Positions 23,711 to 35,615 of a stretch of DNA of 64,000 nucleotides are shown in pieces (the stretch's first letter is position 1; each line of letters begins with the position of its first letter). The translations under genes were made by a program, and so were the position numbers. Under the pieces are notes generated by a model. That model made no database searches. It worked only from the letters and a program-made list of their open reading frames with translations, and was not told the DNA's origin. This DNA is from Phyto melanocephala (lineage: Eukaryota > Arthropoda > Insecta > Diptera > Rhinophoridae): assembly GCA_941918925.1 (NCBI GenBank), contig OW799234.1, positions 81,196,997 through 81,260,996 on the forward strand, written 5' to 3'.

Positions 23711-24770
23711 TAGGTTAGGTTAGGTCAGGTTGGAAAACAGGGACACTAAAAGGCCAAACCCATAACAGGTATACACGTATGCCCCATTGGCATGGCGTGT
23801 GCTCTATAGGAACGGAAAATTCGCCTAATGAAACCATTATCCTAATTTCGTCACCGTAAATTATCGACTAGGTAAAAAACTGGTCTTCTTAATGTAATCT
23901 CTTATGGATCTCTAATTTTAGCTCTTCAGGCATTACAAGTTCGGCATAGTATCCACCTTAAAGTGCTCGCGCCTAATACGCCCAAACACATGATATTGAT
24001 AAAGGTAATGTTACCGAGTCTCCTTCTCCTCGCATGACCTACATGTCATTTCATTCGACAGTCCCATGCGAGCTAAATGAGTTCTCACGGGTCCATTAGA
24101 CCCGTTTTCACACTAGTTAATCTCCTTAGTCTCGGCCTACTTAGTTTCAGAATTTTGTTCGACTTCCTCAGATTTGGGTCACCCCATAGTATGTTCGCCA
24201 CTTTACCGGCATTTGCATGATGTGTTCCTCCATCCCCCAAACTTTGAGTTCACTTTTGAAAAGGGTTTAGCATTTTCCAAGGTTATATCATTTAAAACTG
24301 ATCCCATTTTGGATAAATTATCGGCTCTTTCGTTTCCGATTATGCCGTGATGACTAGGAATCCATATTATCTCTATATGATCACAAATCGTATGCGAGTT
24401 AACCTCATTCTTGCATTATGAAACATTTCGAGATTCAACCTTTTCATTCGTTAGTGTCCTTATAACTGTCTGGCTATCCATTAAAATACGAATCGGAGTC
24501 ACGTTATCAGTTTCCTTTATCCATTAATAACTACCGTAATTACCATAATCTTGGCCTGGAAAACTGTATTGTGATCTGGTAGACGAAAGTAATTACTTCT
24601 GTTTCGACTCATGTCATATAAACCTATCCCAGTTTGGTCACCAATCTTTGATTCGTCCCTAAAAAGATCGATGCTTTGTGTATCTCTTACCATAATTATT
24701 TCATCCAAATTTTCCCCTACCGGTATTATGGTTAATGTTCTCATATTTCGTTGGGATTTTGTCACACGTC
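23711..24770 (-). pseudogene. R1/LOA/I-type LINE, RNase H domain and 3' end
   Basis: The minus strand encodes an RNase H domain as found at the C-terminus of ORF2 in the I, R1 and LOA groups. DLFRDESKIGDQTGIG (24642-24672) stands where YTDGSK is usual. FQAKI follows, with the catalytic Glu replaced by Lys. Then come ILMDSQTVIRTLTNE and the diagnostic IWIPSHHGIIGNERADNLSK (24320-24365). Downstream is a Cys-rich stretch (MTCRSCEEKET...HYLYQYHVFGRIR). The 3' end reads CCTAACCTAACCTATG. It is 5'-truncated at about 24770, as is typical of LINE insertions, and carries stops and frameshifts. A shorter copy of the same 3' end is at 28848-29110. It cannot belong to the neighbouring reverse transcriptase, which lies on the wrong side of it. 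Confidence 0.65.
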
Positions 24771-27700
24771 ACAGGTGACAATTTAAGAAACAGCAAATTT
24801 CTGGGCAAGTAATAAAAGTGAAACTTATAGTTCAATCAAAATGACATTTCCTTTATTTATATAAAATTTTTCTTTACTATAATTAATAAGTTGAAAATAC
24901 TTCTACTGTAGGGTACAGTTACGTAGATAAACAAAAACTAAAGTTTTGTTTATTGGCTTAAGTCCAAGACAGTGTTTTTTACTCTCTTGCCAAAATTTTT
25001 TTTGTGTATAAAATAGTTTGCATTAAGGAATGAGAAGACATACAAACATTCAAAAGAATTTGTGTCATTCACAGGTGGATATGCAAAGAAGTCAGTTAAC
25101 ATAAGCTGACGTCTAAAGGATTTTTTGTCTTACTAGCAAATATACATAAACATTGTTTTATGCAAAGTAATTTATGTTTTTATTAAATGATGATAAATTT
25201 TAAAGAAATTTTCTAGCACAGATGTTAAATGAATGCTTGTAAATATTTAATAAATTTTTGTACAATTCATTGACCCCTAAATAAATAAATTGATGTTAAT
25301 GACATACACACAATCTACTTAATATCTAATGTCCACAACAAGTAATGATGTAACAAAATTATTTATCTTACAGCATCAACAAAGTGATGTAAAATAAGGA
25401 AAATTTTTAAAATCAACATAAACACAACAAATATTTAGAAAAGAATTTTTACAAAAAGTAACAAATTCTAAAATCAACAGTCAACCAAGACTTTATCTAA
25501 TACAAAACAATTTCAAATATTTAATCTTTCCGGCAAAGAAATACGAAAAATATTATTTAAAACACAAACACACAATCACGCACTTTCAAAATTTAATGCT
25601 GCTACGGCAACACAAAAAAAGAAAAGTTGATCCATCACTATTGTTATGCAGAAACATTATCATCTTCAAATAATACAATCAGGAGAGTTGAAACTGAAGA
25701 CCAACAACTAATTGAATATAATTTATGCTAAAGCATGTCTCAATCTAAAATTCAATCTAATTTTTCATCATTGCACGAGTTTTAGTTGGAGTTTGTTGCA
25801 ACAAAAGAAACTACTTTTTAACATGATAAAACAACAAAAACAACAATAAAAATAAATGTACCTATAATTTTGAAAACAATAGTGTGTTTCAACTTTAACA
25901 GCTACCGTTTATATTGGTATTTATTCTAAGTGGCCCAGAGGTGGTACAGGTCCTGTTGGAAATCTTTATTTGCGGCACTTCGAAAAATAACAAGTAGCCT
26001 CCCAAAGAGGATATAACATAAACGGTAGCTGGTTTCGGAAATGCATTCTACTCAGCTAGTATTGGATAACTAACTTTTCCTAGATATTCATTCTGTCATT
26101 ATCACATTGAACTTATAGCGTAAAATTAAAAAAATGAAAAAATATTAAACAGTTTCTATTTGCCACTATCGCTTAGGACTTCTTAGTATAGACTTGGTTT
26201 CCCCAAGATCATTAGTGCTACTATGTCGTTTTTTGTCAATTGCATTTCCTAAAATTTTATAACTAACGAAACATTTAGATAATCCATACTACCCAGAGGC
26301 AAGATTATAACTATTTTTGACAATGTAACAAAAAGTTATAGCGTGAAAACTAACTTTTTGCCTGTATTTTTTAAATAATAATTTCATTTGAAATAATAAT
26401 TTATTGTAATTTAGCTTAATACACGAAAATTAATATGCTTATTAACTTATATAGCGCAGAATTCATAGTATTATTATTAATTCAAAAATTTGAAAGTTCA
26501 TTTGTAAAAAACTATGTAAACAGACATAAGCAGTTATATCTAATTGCTACAGATTTTAAACCATTAAATTAATTAATTCTGCGAACTTTAATGCTTTAAA
26601 GACAGTTTTTGTTTATTTATAGCTCAAATTTTTTTAATTTTTAATTCTTCTGAAAAAGCAAGTTTTAAACCGGCACCAGCCTAGTGGCATGCATTTATGA
26701 AAACAACTATGGTTTCATCATCTGTTTTATAAATCTGATGGTTAGAAGCAAAAAACAAATGAAAAAATTGAAAACCAATGACGAACAAGTTGCGAAAAAT
26801 TCGTTTTCACTTACTTGAGCAGTAAATATCATTAGAATTGCGATGTTTAATTTGAGTTTTCTATTTCATTAAAACTTGTTAAACACTAAAGATTCCTATC
26901 AAAGAGTGCTGATGATGAAAACGTAACTGGTTTTGGGATAAGGCTTACATACTTTTTCAGTTTATTCTATCATTATCACAAAAAAAAAACTTAATATTTT
27001 CCTTCAAAATAATTGAAAAAAGATGAACTTGAGTCAGAAACAAATAAATATTGTCTTTTAAACCATTTAAACATTTTTAAAGATAATGACAATATAATAG
27101 TTAGCACGCCTTGTAAAATTTACCAAAAATAAAATTTTTTGTCACCATTTATCAGTAAAGTACTTTCTCATAAAACTTATTTCTCGACAAATTATTTAAT
27201 TGTTTCAATTAAGTGTTGATTAAGCATTTAAAATAACTGAAATAAGAAAGCCACCTATAGAATTTTCTTCTCACTGAACATACTTCTCAAGAGTTGTATT
27301 TCGAGTTTTAGACTATAAGTGAAACATATAAGTATATATTGCTCAATTTAAAAGTAATTTTTAGTATGGTAAATTTAGCTCAATAAAGGCCTTTAATTGC
27401 GAGAATATTATAAATTGACAATTATGCCGCGTGTGTGAACATAGTATTAACCTCAAACCTCTCTGCAATAGTTCCGACCAAGATTAAGGCCATTAAAGTT
27501 TATGTGAGATATACCACAAATAAATATTATATGGAACCATGAATAAATTTTAATGAGTCAAGGTGACAAATTGGACACTGAAACTTAAAGTGCTATAAAG
27601 AATTTACAATGGTATATTGGTTAACCAGTTGTATTTGAATAAATTTTTTTAACAACATTACACTTTTAATGGTAAAAAAGTAAAACTTAGACGATGTTTA

Positions 27701-27900
27701 ATTCATCTTTCTTTCAATTTATTAGATTTTGTTTAACGCAATATCTGTTGGTCACTTACTTACCTCGTAAAGATACAGATGTATTAAAAGGCGATGAAGG
27801 TAGGATATTTTGTTCTACCAGTCTTTATAAAGGGTGTAGATTTTAGAGGAAATCATTTTAAGTTTAATGAAAAAAGCGCCTTTCTAGATAGTAAACATAT
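24771..27900. other. Non-coding stretch with two short repeat copies
   Basis: No gene was seen. About 26010-26105 and 26895-26985 hold two diverged copies of a short repeat recognisable by GTAnCTGGTTTnGG and ATTCTnTCATTATCAC. A third, better preserved copy is at 45637-45735. Confidence 0.5.
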
Positions 27901-28437
27901 TGTTACGTTTATACCTTTTATAAACGTTGGCTTATTTCCTTTAAATATTCTTTGAGTTATTTTATTGCAATCAAAAATAGTTGAAATTAGTTATAAAATT
28001 AAGAGCACTTTATTTACTTAAACACACTCAGTTATTGTTTTATAGCACTTTACTTATTTCACTCATTGTTATGCACTTTTATTATCAAACTCACTTTGAC
28101 ACGCGCTTTACAAGCTCTACTGTTACACTAATCATGTTAGCTGTGTTGTTCGGCTATTTATAGTAACATAGTGGTGGTCGGTAACATTCGACAAAGTTCT
28201 CGTATGTACACACTAGTTCATTCGAAAACCGTTACATTTAAATTAAGACGTAACGTTAATGTTAAGTAACATGCAGAAATAATAAAAGTGCCTAAAAGTA
28301 TGCTGCACATAATAACTCACATCATGTTCAAACAACCAGCGAAATAAATTAATATAAATAAAACTACAGTAACTTAAACTACTACAACTAAAATAAATTA
28401 TAATGTAAATTAACTATTTAAAAATAAATCTGTAACA
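27901..28437 (+). mobile_element. Solo LTR of a retrotransposon
   Basis: The unit begins TGTTACGTTT and ends TCTGTAACA, so TG...CA with a 6-bp inverted terminal match. It is bordered by ATAT on both sides (27897-27900 and 28438-28441), a 4-bp duplication. Inside is a TATA-like GGCTATTTATAG (28150-28162) and later AATAAA polyadenylation-type signals. No internal gag or pol region is adjacent, so this is probably a solo LTR left by recombination. A Ty3/Gypsy origin is the likeliest from the 4-bp duplication, but it is not proven. The 60-residue frame at 27981-28163 is incidental. Confidence 0.6.
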
Positions 28438-28847
28438 ATATTTTTAATTCAATTAATTACAAACAGGTTTTATTGAAACCATATGACTAGACAGAGTCCA
28501 TTCTTTTATCCAAAATTCTGAAACACGTTTCTCAATAAACTGTTGTCAATGGTTGATATCTGCTCGACAATATTGTTTTTTTGTGAACTCTTGTTGTAAT
28601 TGGCTTATTGTTGTACCCTTTCGACTAAAAACAAAAAACCCCTAAAAAAATAGTCTAAGGTGTCAAATTTTGGCCCATTACGAGATATAATGAGGTTTCC
28701 GAATTTTCAAAAGATCTATTGTTTCTCTTGATGTGTGGTCGTTCTTTTGTGTTTCTAATAGATAAGATAGATATTCTCAATTTTCACATATCATCAATTT
28801 TCCGCCACAAAAAAATTGGGATTATCTGCCTGTAGCGATTTTCAATG
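28438..28847. other. Non-coding stretch, no gene seen
   Basis: AT-rich, without recognisable ends or coding similarity. Confidence 0.5.
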
Positions 28848-29110
28848 ATTAGGTTAGATTGAAAAGGAGGGGGCACTGAAAGCTCAAACCCACGACAGGT
28901 ATAAACTTATGCCCAATTTGCATGTTGTGAGCTCTATTTGGAAAACGGAATTCCCAACAAAAACCATAATCATAATTTCCCATAAGTATCGGACTAGTCC
29001 AAGAACCCAGTCCCCTCAATGTAACTCCTTATGAAACTCCAGTTCGAGTTCTTCAGGTATTCCAAATTTGGCATAGTATCCACTGTAAAATTTTCGCGTT
29101 TAATACGACA
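28848..29110 (-). mobile_element. 5'-truncated LINE 3' end, same family as 23711-24770
   Basis: It is clearly similar to 23711-23980: reversed ACCTAACC end, GCCCAATTTGCATG and GTGAGCTCTAT blocks, CTTCAGGTATTCC, and GGCATAGTATCCAC. It breaks off at about 29110. No coding domain remains beyond the distal C-terminus. Confidence 0.6.
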
Positions 29111-29399
29111 ATTAAGGGTTTAATATTGAGGTAAACTTTTTTAGTTTTATAATTTTATTCGCAGAATTATTTACTTAAAATATTTTGTTTTTAATATTAA
29201 ATTGTTAGGCTTCATGTACATCTTCCATACAACATTATTATCGGATAATTGGGGATCTTGAATATAATTGCAATTGATACATAAATTTTCACTAAACAAG
29301 CCATAAACTTTAAGAGAAGAATTGAACAAAAAAACACAATTTTATTTAATTATTTTATAATTATTAAATATTGGTAAAAAAATATTACATCATTTTGAT

Positions 29400-29851
29400 A
29401 ATTTAACTTTTTCAGTTAGATAGCGCTCGTTTTCAATCAGGGACTCACTTCTATGGCAATAATATGACTTTAATAACCTAAATAACCCATTAATGTTATG
29501 GACTTACAAAAATCGTTTGTTTTTTTTGCGATACCTTAATTTGAAAGTTTAAAATCATGGAATCATTTATAAGTCATCACTTTGCTACTTTTCCGCTTTG
29601 AGGCTATTGTCAAAAACATTATTACTTATACTCTAAGCATGTTAAACTGAATGAGAATTATAAAATATTATGAATTTGAATGGCTCATAACAAATTTTGT
29701 AATAAGAAATTGTATTGTGTGTGTATCTGAAAATACTTATGTATCACATTATAAATGAAGTCATTACTAAAACACCTCTTAGTATAAAAGACGATATATA
29801 ATTATCATTGAATAGTATGTTGTTTAGTAAAATCAATAACTTAGTTTTTGA
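29400..29851 (+). repeat. Old copy of the 30412-31076 MITE, ends lost
   Basis: It follows the right two thirds of the element at 30412-31076 block by block: TTTAATAACCTAAATAACC, TATAAGTCATCACTTTG, TGTGTGTGTATCTgA and AGTATGTTGTTTAGTAA. It lacks the CCCAGCAAAA tips. Confidence 0.65.
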
Positions 29852-30409
29852 TGAATCATTTTCTCTACCGATTTCCACCGACCATTGATGCTTCAAATTG
29901 GACATCCTTTACAAGACAGATAGATAGTTTTGATTTCACGAAAATACACAAATTGTTTTTTTTTTCCATATTTCCTACTAGGCGTTTTAGTGCTATTGTT
30001 GGAAGAACAATGCATAGATTAGAGAGGTGTAAATTTTGTAGTCAATAAATACAAAAAAAAGTGTTCAGTTCAGGTTGCCTAATTAGGTGCTACACATTTA
30101 ATATGCGTATAATTTACAACCATGGGCATAGAAAGCAAAAGTAGCAACTACAACAGCAGCAGCAACAGCAGAACCATAAAAATTGATTTGTTAAAGAGCA
30201 CAAGCGTGTACTTAAAAATGTTTAAATAAAAAAAAAACTAAACTGCTCACTGAGCTGACTGACTGGGGCCATTGGGGAAAATTGGTTTAAGTGGTCTACA
30301 AATTGAATACATTTTATGTCAATAAATTATAACGAAAAATAATGTTTATACATTTTATTAAGTATGTGTTTACAAGAATTTTTGTATTATGGTCTCTTAA
30401 AGATATACA
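29852..30409. other. Non-coding stretch with one small Asn/Ser-rich frame
   Basis: A 35-codon frame at 30122-30229 (starting MGIESKSSNYNSSSN) follows a TTACAACC context and ends before an A-rich run. Its repeats of AAC/AGC resemble fly low-complexity exons, but there is no splice or family support. Confidence 0.3.
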
Positions 30410-30411
30410 TA

Positions 30412-31076
30412 CCCAGCAAAATAACACATTACATTATAATGACTTGAAAGTACTAGAAAACAGTTGTTCACTACTTACAATTTGGCATCTAAACCCATTA
30501 TTTTAACACGGCGATGTCATTGGAGGTAAGTACTTACCACCCTCGCTTACAAATAGGGACTCGTATAAGTACTTATTACGGTTGCTCATAAATAGGGACT
30601 TAAATAAGTACTTACTCCTATAGCAATATATAAGTACTTGATTTTAATAACCTAAATAACCAATTACTATTATGGACTTACAGAAGTCGTTCGGTTGTTC
30701 TAAGGACAAAAATTCGGTTAGATTATTCTGAGATACGTTAATTTGAAATTTAACAATCAGTGAAAATCTATAAGTCATCACTTTGTTAATGAAGTGCTTT
30801 GCCGCTGTTTTCAAAATAATTATTACTTATACCCTAAGCGCGTTAAACTAAATGAGAATTATAAAAAGTTATGTATTTGAATGGTTTCTAGTAAATTTCG
30901 CAGTAAGAAATTGTGTTGTGTGTGTATCTAAGCAAATGTCTGAAATCAAGTACTTACGTAACACATTATATATCAAGTCATTACTAAAATACTTCTTAGT
31001 AAGACAGACAATATGTAGTAGTCATTGAAAAGTATGTTGTTTAGTAAGAGCAAGTCATTACCTAGTTTTTGCTGGG
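30412..31076 (+). mobile_element. TA-flanked MITE, CCCAGCAAAA family
   Basis: 665 bp between TA dinucleotides (30410-30411 and 31077-31078). The tips are CCCAGCAAAA and TTTTTGCTGGG. The interior is rich in AAGTACTTA motifs, and no coding sequence is seen. Relatives are at 1840-3068 and 29400-29851. Confidence 0.7.
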
Positions 31077-31078
31077 TA

Positions 31079-32071
31079 TGTACATTCATACACCTTTTGT
31101 TTGTATGTATGTCTACATATAGTATATTTACTTAAAGTGTTTGTTTTTCATATACTGACGACTTCGGTGAAAGGTTCATGAGTATTTATTTTCATGCCCT
31201 GCAGGGGTTTAATACACTTTTTAATATTAGGTAGCAGTTTGTTATGAATAACTTGAACACACATCCATAGACACACAGATTCATCGCTATGCTAAAATAA
31301 AAAATATTCCAGCGACACTTAAGGTGTGAAGATTTCTCTTGTCTGTTGTTATAATACTTCTTAGTTGAGAGCACAAACATTTAGAAAAAAATTTAAAATT
31401 TTCTTAAGTAAAAAAAAATACAAGTATAATTTATTATAACCGAGATCAGGGAAATGACAATATGATTAGAATACAATAACTAATGAAAAAGTTTATCTGT
31501 TTCTAACACCAAGTACTCAGATTGTTTATTGTGTGGGTGTGATCACGTGCTCGGTGGAAAAAGTTTGCTAAAAGAAAAACTAAAATAAAAATTACTCTCT
31601 AAATAAAAATAAGCGCACACAAAGAACTACATTGCAAACTTGAAAAGGTTTTTGTAGTTCAATGAAAATAACACAAACACAACATAAACAGTAACAGTGA
31701 CTTCCAACTGGTAACACAACAAAATTAATAAACAGTGTGAGGCTACACTGTATAATTTTCTAATTTTCCAACAACTGACTATTTTATTGTACTACTTAAA
31801 AATTTCTATTGCATACGCTTTGAAATTTTTGATGATTAGACAATTCTTTTTTGTGTTTTTTAATAGTAACCTTTGAAAAATATATTAGAAAAAATAGGAT
31901 AAAAGTTAAAATTTTATTTCAAAGTGATCAGACCAGTATTGTGTGTCACTAACTGCCAATAAAAGATAATAATTAAAAGATAATTCTGTTAAGAAGGGAA
32001 AAATTATATTATAATATTTTTAAAAAATGGGGAGCATGGGAGTGTGTAAGGCAAAATGGTTAAAGCGTTCC
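31079..32071. other. Non-coding stretch, no gene seen
   Basis: AT-rich without recognised elements. A single E-box-type palindrome GATCACGTGCTC lies near 31540. Confidence 0.5.
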
Positions 32072-32074
32072 TTA

Positions 32075-32387
32075 AGGCCATGACTGACTATCAGATTTAG
32101 TCGTTCGATATGTCAAAAATTGTATGTGTGTTCAGAAAGTATGATAGTGTCGACACAAAGTGCACATGTGTGACAGATTTTTTGATAAGTGTGTCCAATT
32201 TGATAATCTTTTGAAAATTTTCATAAAATAATAGTTTCTGTGCGATCAGAGTTGCTTTTTCTAAGCAAGTGTGACAGTGTGGCATCCAATAACACATTTT
32301 GTTGCGATTTTTTCATGTAGGACAGAAAACTATCAGATTTTTATTTGACATAATTGCACGACTTTGTAGGATAGTCAGTCATGGCCT
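32075..32387 (+). mobile_element. TTA-flanked MITE, PIF/Harbinger-like
   Basis: 313 bp with inverted tips AGGCCATGACTGACTATC and GATAGTCAGTCATGGCCT, bordered by TTA on both sides (32072-32074 and 32388-32390). A 3-bp TTA duplication fits PIF/Harbinger. No coding sequence. The exact superfamily is inferred. Confidence 0.75.
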
Positions 32388-32390
32388 TTA

Positions 32391-32760
32391 GTAAGACTTG
32401 TCATCTTTAAAATTGACAAGTATAAGGTAAAGTGTTCCCACTATTCTTTGTAAGGCATTCCAAGTCGACTCGTAGGTCAGCGTGCTGATCCCATTGCTAC
32501 GGCAGTGGCCTCCTCGTGGTACTCCCTGGGGAACACCTCTGTGGAGGTGGAAGCGAATGCGAGCGACGGTCTTTAGCATGTTCGATTGGTCGTAAAATAT
32601 GACATCTCGGGAAGTAGGCATATATGCTAAGTTTGCTACTGACTTTCACCAAGCTTAGCTGGCAGCCCCAGCACCAGCGTAGGAGAGCTATAGGCCAATC
32701 ACTTATTCTCTCTGAAATTAAACTGATTACTGAAACCTATACAAATGTAAATGGCGGCCC
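32391..32760 (-). other. GC-richer island, unidentified old coding-like remnant
   Basis: About 250 bp (32450-32700) is visibly richer in G and C than anything nearby. On the minus strand it reads through a 77-codon frame (MPTSRDVIFYDQSN...RFHLHRGVPQGVPRGG) preceded by stops. The composition suggests a fragment of a transposon gene or an old host exon. No family was recognised. Confidence 0.3.
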
Positions 32761-33558
32761 TATGTTTCAATGAAAATTAAAGGATTAAATACATTTTTAA
32801 AAAATTATTACAAATTTATTTGTTACTAAACTTAAGGTTTTGGATTAGTAATAATCTAAACTTCTGTTTTGTAATTTATTTTTTTACGATAACAGAATTA
32901 TTTTTTTATTTATAGACCTTTCGGCTTTGGTCATAACAGGATTTAGGAATCAGGAAAATACTTAGTTAAAAAAGTTTCATCCTTAAGGTTATTCTTTGGG
33001 AGAAACAAAAAATTTGTATACCGAATCCTGTTGAACAGCTACAAAAAAAATTAATAAATAAACAAAAGGACTAAGATGAGAAGGAAAGTAATTTTTTTCC
33101 TTAAATCCGAGGTGTTTATATTTTTGGACATCATCTGTGTAATTCAACAACTTTTTCATACTAATATCTCAATAACTTACAGTTTTTATACAACCGATTC
33201 TTAAGGTCATTATAAAAAAAAAATAAAAAAAATTTTATTTTGTTGTTATGTTTTATATCCTTTAACCTTTATATAAATTTATACGTTACTTGTTAATTAT
33301 TTTTGATTGAAAATGTTGAAATATATACAATAAAGTGCACCCTTAAGTTGCAATATGAGTTTCTAAATAATTTTTTTTTTATTACACGGAAAGTTAAGGA
33401 TTATAAATAGGTAGTTCAGATTAGGGCTATTTGAAAGTTAGACTTGTAGTAGCTAGTTTGGAAGGGTGTAGATTTCAGCTGGGTATTTACATCTAATACC
33501 TCTTTATATAAACTTCATTTTTATATTCCATTTTATTTTTTGTTGATTTCTTATACAT
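32761..33558. other. Non-coding stretch, no gene seen
   Basis: AT-rich, with long T runs. Nothing recognised. Confidence 0.5.
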
Positions 33559-33992
33559 TTTAATACCCTTTACAGTGAGTGTAAAGGTATATAGGTTTGT
33601 CATTCCGTCTGAAAATTCTACAATTTTCAAATCCGACCCCATAAAGTATATATTTTTTGAAAGCTTATGAATAAGGGAGTCAATTAAGAACTGTCCGTCT
33701 GTATGTTTAAATCGCCTTTTTGAAGCACCCCGTCATCAAGGCCCGCGTAAGGTAACAAAATATCAGAAATATTTTTTTATTTTTTTTTAAACATACATAC
33801 ATAAACCTAAGTTATAATTTTACAATGGGATGTTTCTGAGCAGATAAAGTCATTATAAAGATAGTGAAAGATATATGTATGTACGTATTTCATATGGGAT
33901 GAATGGTGATACAAACAATTGTTATTGCATGACTACACGTTGTGAAGGGTATATAAGATTCGGCACAGCCGAATATACCACTTTTACTTGCT
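33559..33992 (+). mobile_element. DINE-like element, family A, short copy
   Basis: The 5' hairpin is ATACCCTTTACA/TGTAAAGGTAT. GTCATTCCGTCTG, CCCCATAAAGTATATAT and CTGTCCGTCTGTATG follow. The 3' end is complete: GTGAAGGGTATATAAG, hairpin TTCGGCACAGCCGAA (33959-33973) and the CTTTTACTTG tail. At about 430 bp it lacks the T-rich minisatellite of the copy at 44617-45562. Confidence 0.75.
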
Positions 33993-35607
33993 TTTAGTTC
34001 CTTAGTTGTCGGTTTTGTTCTTTGCTACCTAATATTGAAATAAATTTGCAATGCACTGTACTATTTCGATAGGGGCATGACCGACCCCAATCTTCCATGA
34101 GCACGGCCGGCATTATAGGCAGCACAATCCTATGAAAAGTAGAGCTTTACAGTCAGGTTCGTTACTACAGCAAGAAAAAATGCAATAATATGAAATTCTA
34201 TAATATTGAGATAATAACACCGCTGCAATCCCGCAAATTAAAACCACCCTCAGATGAGTTTTCAATTTTTTATAGCGTAAAATCTTTTTGCCTATACTTT
34301 TTCAATGAACAGTATCAGTTGGAATAATGAGCTATTTTAAGTAAAAATTAAACTAAATATATTAAAACCGATGTGCTCTTTGAATGATACAGCTCGGTCT
34401 TTGTTTCAAAGGCAATCAATTTATAAAAACCAACTCAAAAATTTACAAGTGATTTTCTAAAAAACCTTAAAAATAGACATGAGCAGTTTTCCTTATTGTC
34501 ACAGATCTAATTATGTTTTTATAATTTTGTAGTTTCACTTTTGTTAATTTTTGATTCTGATTTTAACTCTTCAGCTAAGAAGACGGAAAAAACGTCATCA
34601 AATTTCAAGCAAAAATTTGTATGCATATAATTTTAATAAATTGTTCACTAGATACGCTGACTTATTGACAATTATATTCTTTTAATGTAAAACATTAAAC
34701 ATATAGACAACACCAGGCTGCCGACTACAATCTGTCAAAAATAAAATATACAGACGATTATTTTGAGGCCATCACTACTGCATGATTGCACAGCTTTATA
34801 TGGCGGTGGCGCATACTTTGGCTAATTTCTATTTTTGTGAACGACAATAAGCAGATTTAGCTTAAAAATTCTTTATTTTTTTTAACCAAATTCAATGTAA
34901 AAACTTTAAATAATACCTTTTGTTCAATATTGTACAATTTTGTTATATATTAAAATATTGACATATTATCCGGTATTTATAAATTTATCCAGTTTTTCAT
35001 CCAATTCTCCCATTAAAGGTTACATTTTTTAACTAGGGGATCCACTTACGATTAAATTTGTTTTTTTTTTTCTGTTTTTATACAAAGTCTTTAATAAAAC
35101 AACAAGTACAATAAAATTCAATATTTATGTATTGTATAGATAGAAATATGTAAGTCACGTAGTTTAGCTAAAATAATTCAAAATGTTTACATTTACACTT
35201 GCTGTCACAAATAAAGTTTAAATTTTTATACGAGTATATACCCTGCAGTTCTAAACGTTTCATTGTATGATGCTGTTAAATAACATCTAAGTACTTATAG
35301 AATGGAGTTATGGCCATAACTCGAATATTTAAATAATAAACATAAAAAATATTTGAAAACATTTTTTATCTACTCAGCAGTAATTTATTAGTGAATAGAG
35401 GATGTCTAAGGAAAATAAATACAATACTTGTAAAAATGTGTTTGATAGATTTAGAAAACGACAGTTTTTGACTTTAATATTATGCTAAAATAAAAATACA
35501 TAATTTTAAAAATAACTCTAAATTAAAATATTGACATAAAAAAATAATTTTCTTTGAATTACTTGCTTTGAATTTCATACGATATAACGATTGTTCACGT
35601 TATTTGA
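33993..35607. other. Non-coding stretch with an old interspersed repeat
   Basis: 34255-34560 resembles 26330-26560 in patches (TTATAGCGT.AAA, TTTTTGCCT.TA, AGACAT.AGCAGTT), suggesting two old copies of one repeat. No gene was seen. Confidence 0.4.
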
Positions 35608-35615
35608 TCTATATA

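Noticed and set aside
30122..30229. 35-codon Asn/Ser-rich frame
   Set aside because: It is too short, no splice or promoter context was seen, and AAC/AGC repeats occur freely in fly non-coding DNA.
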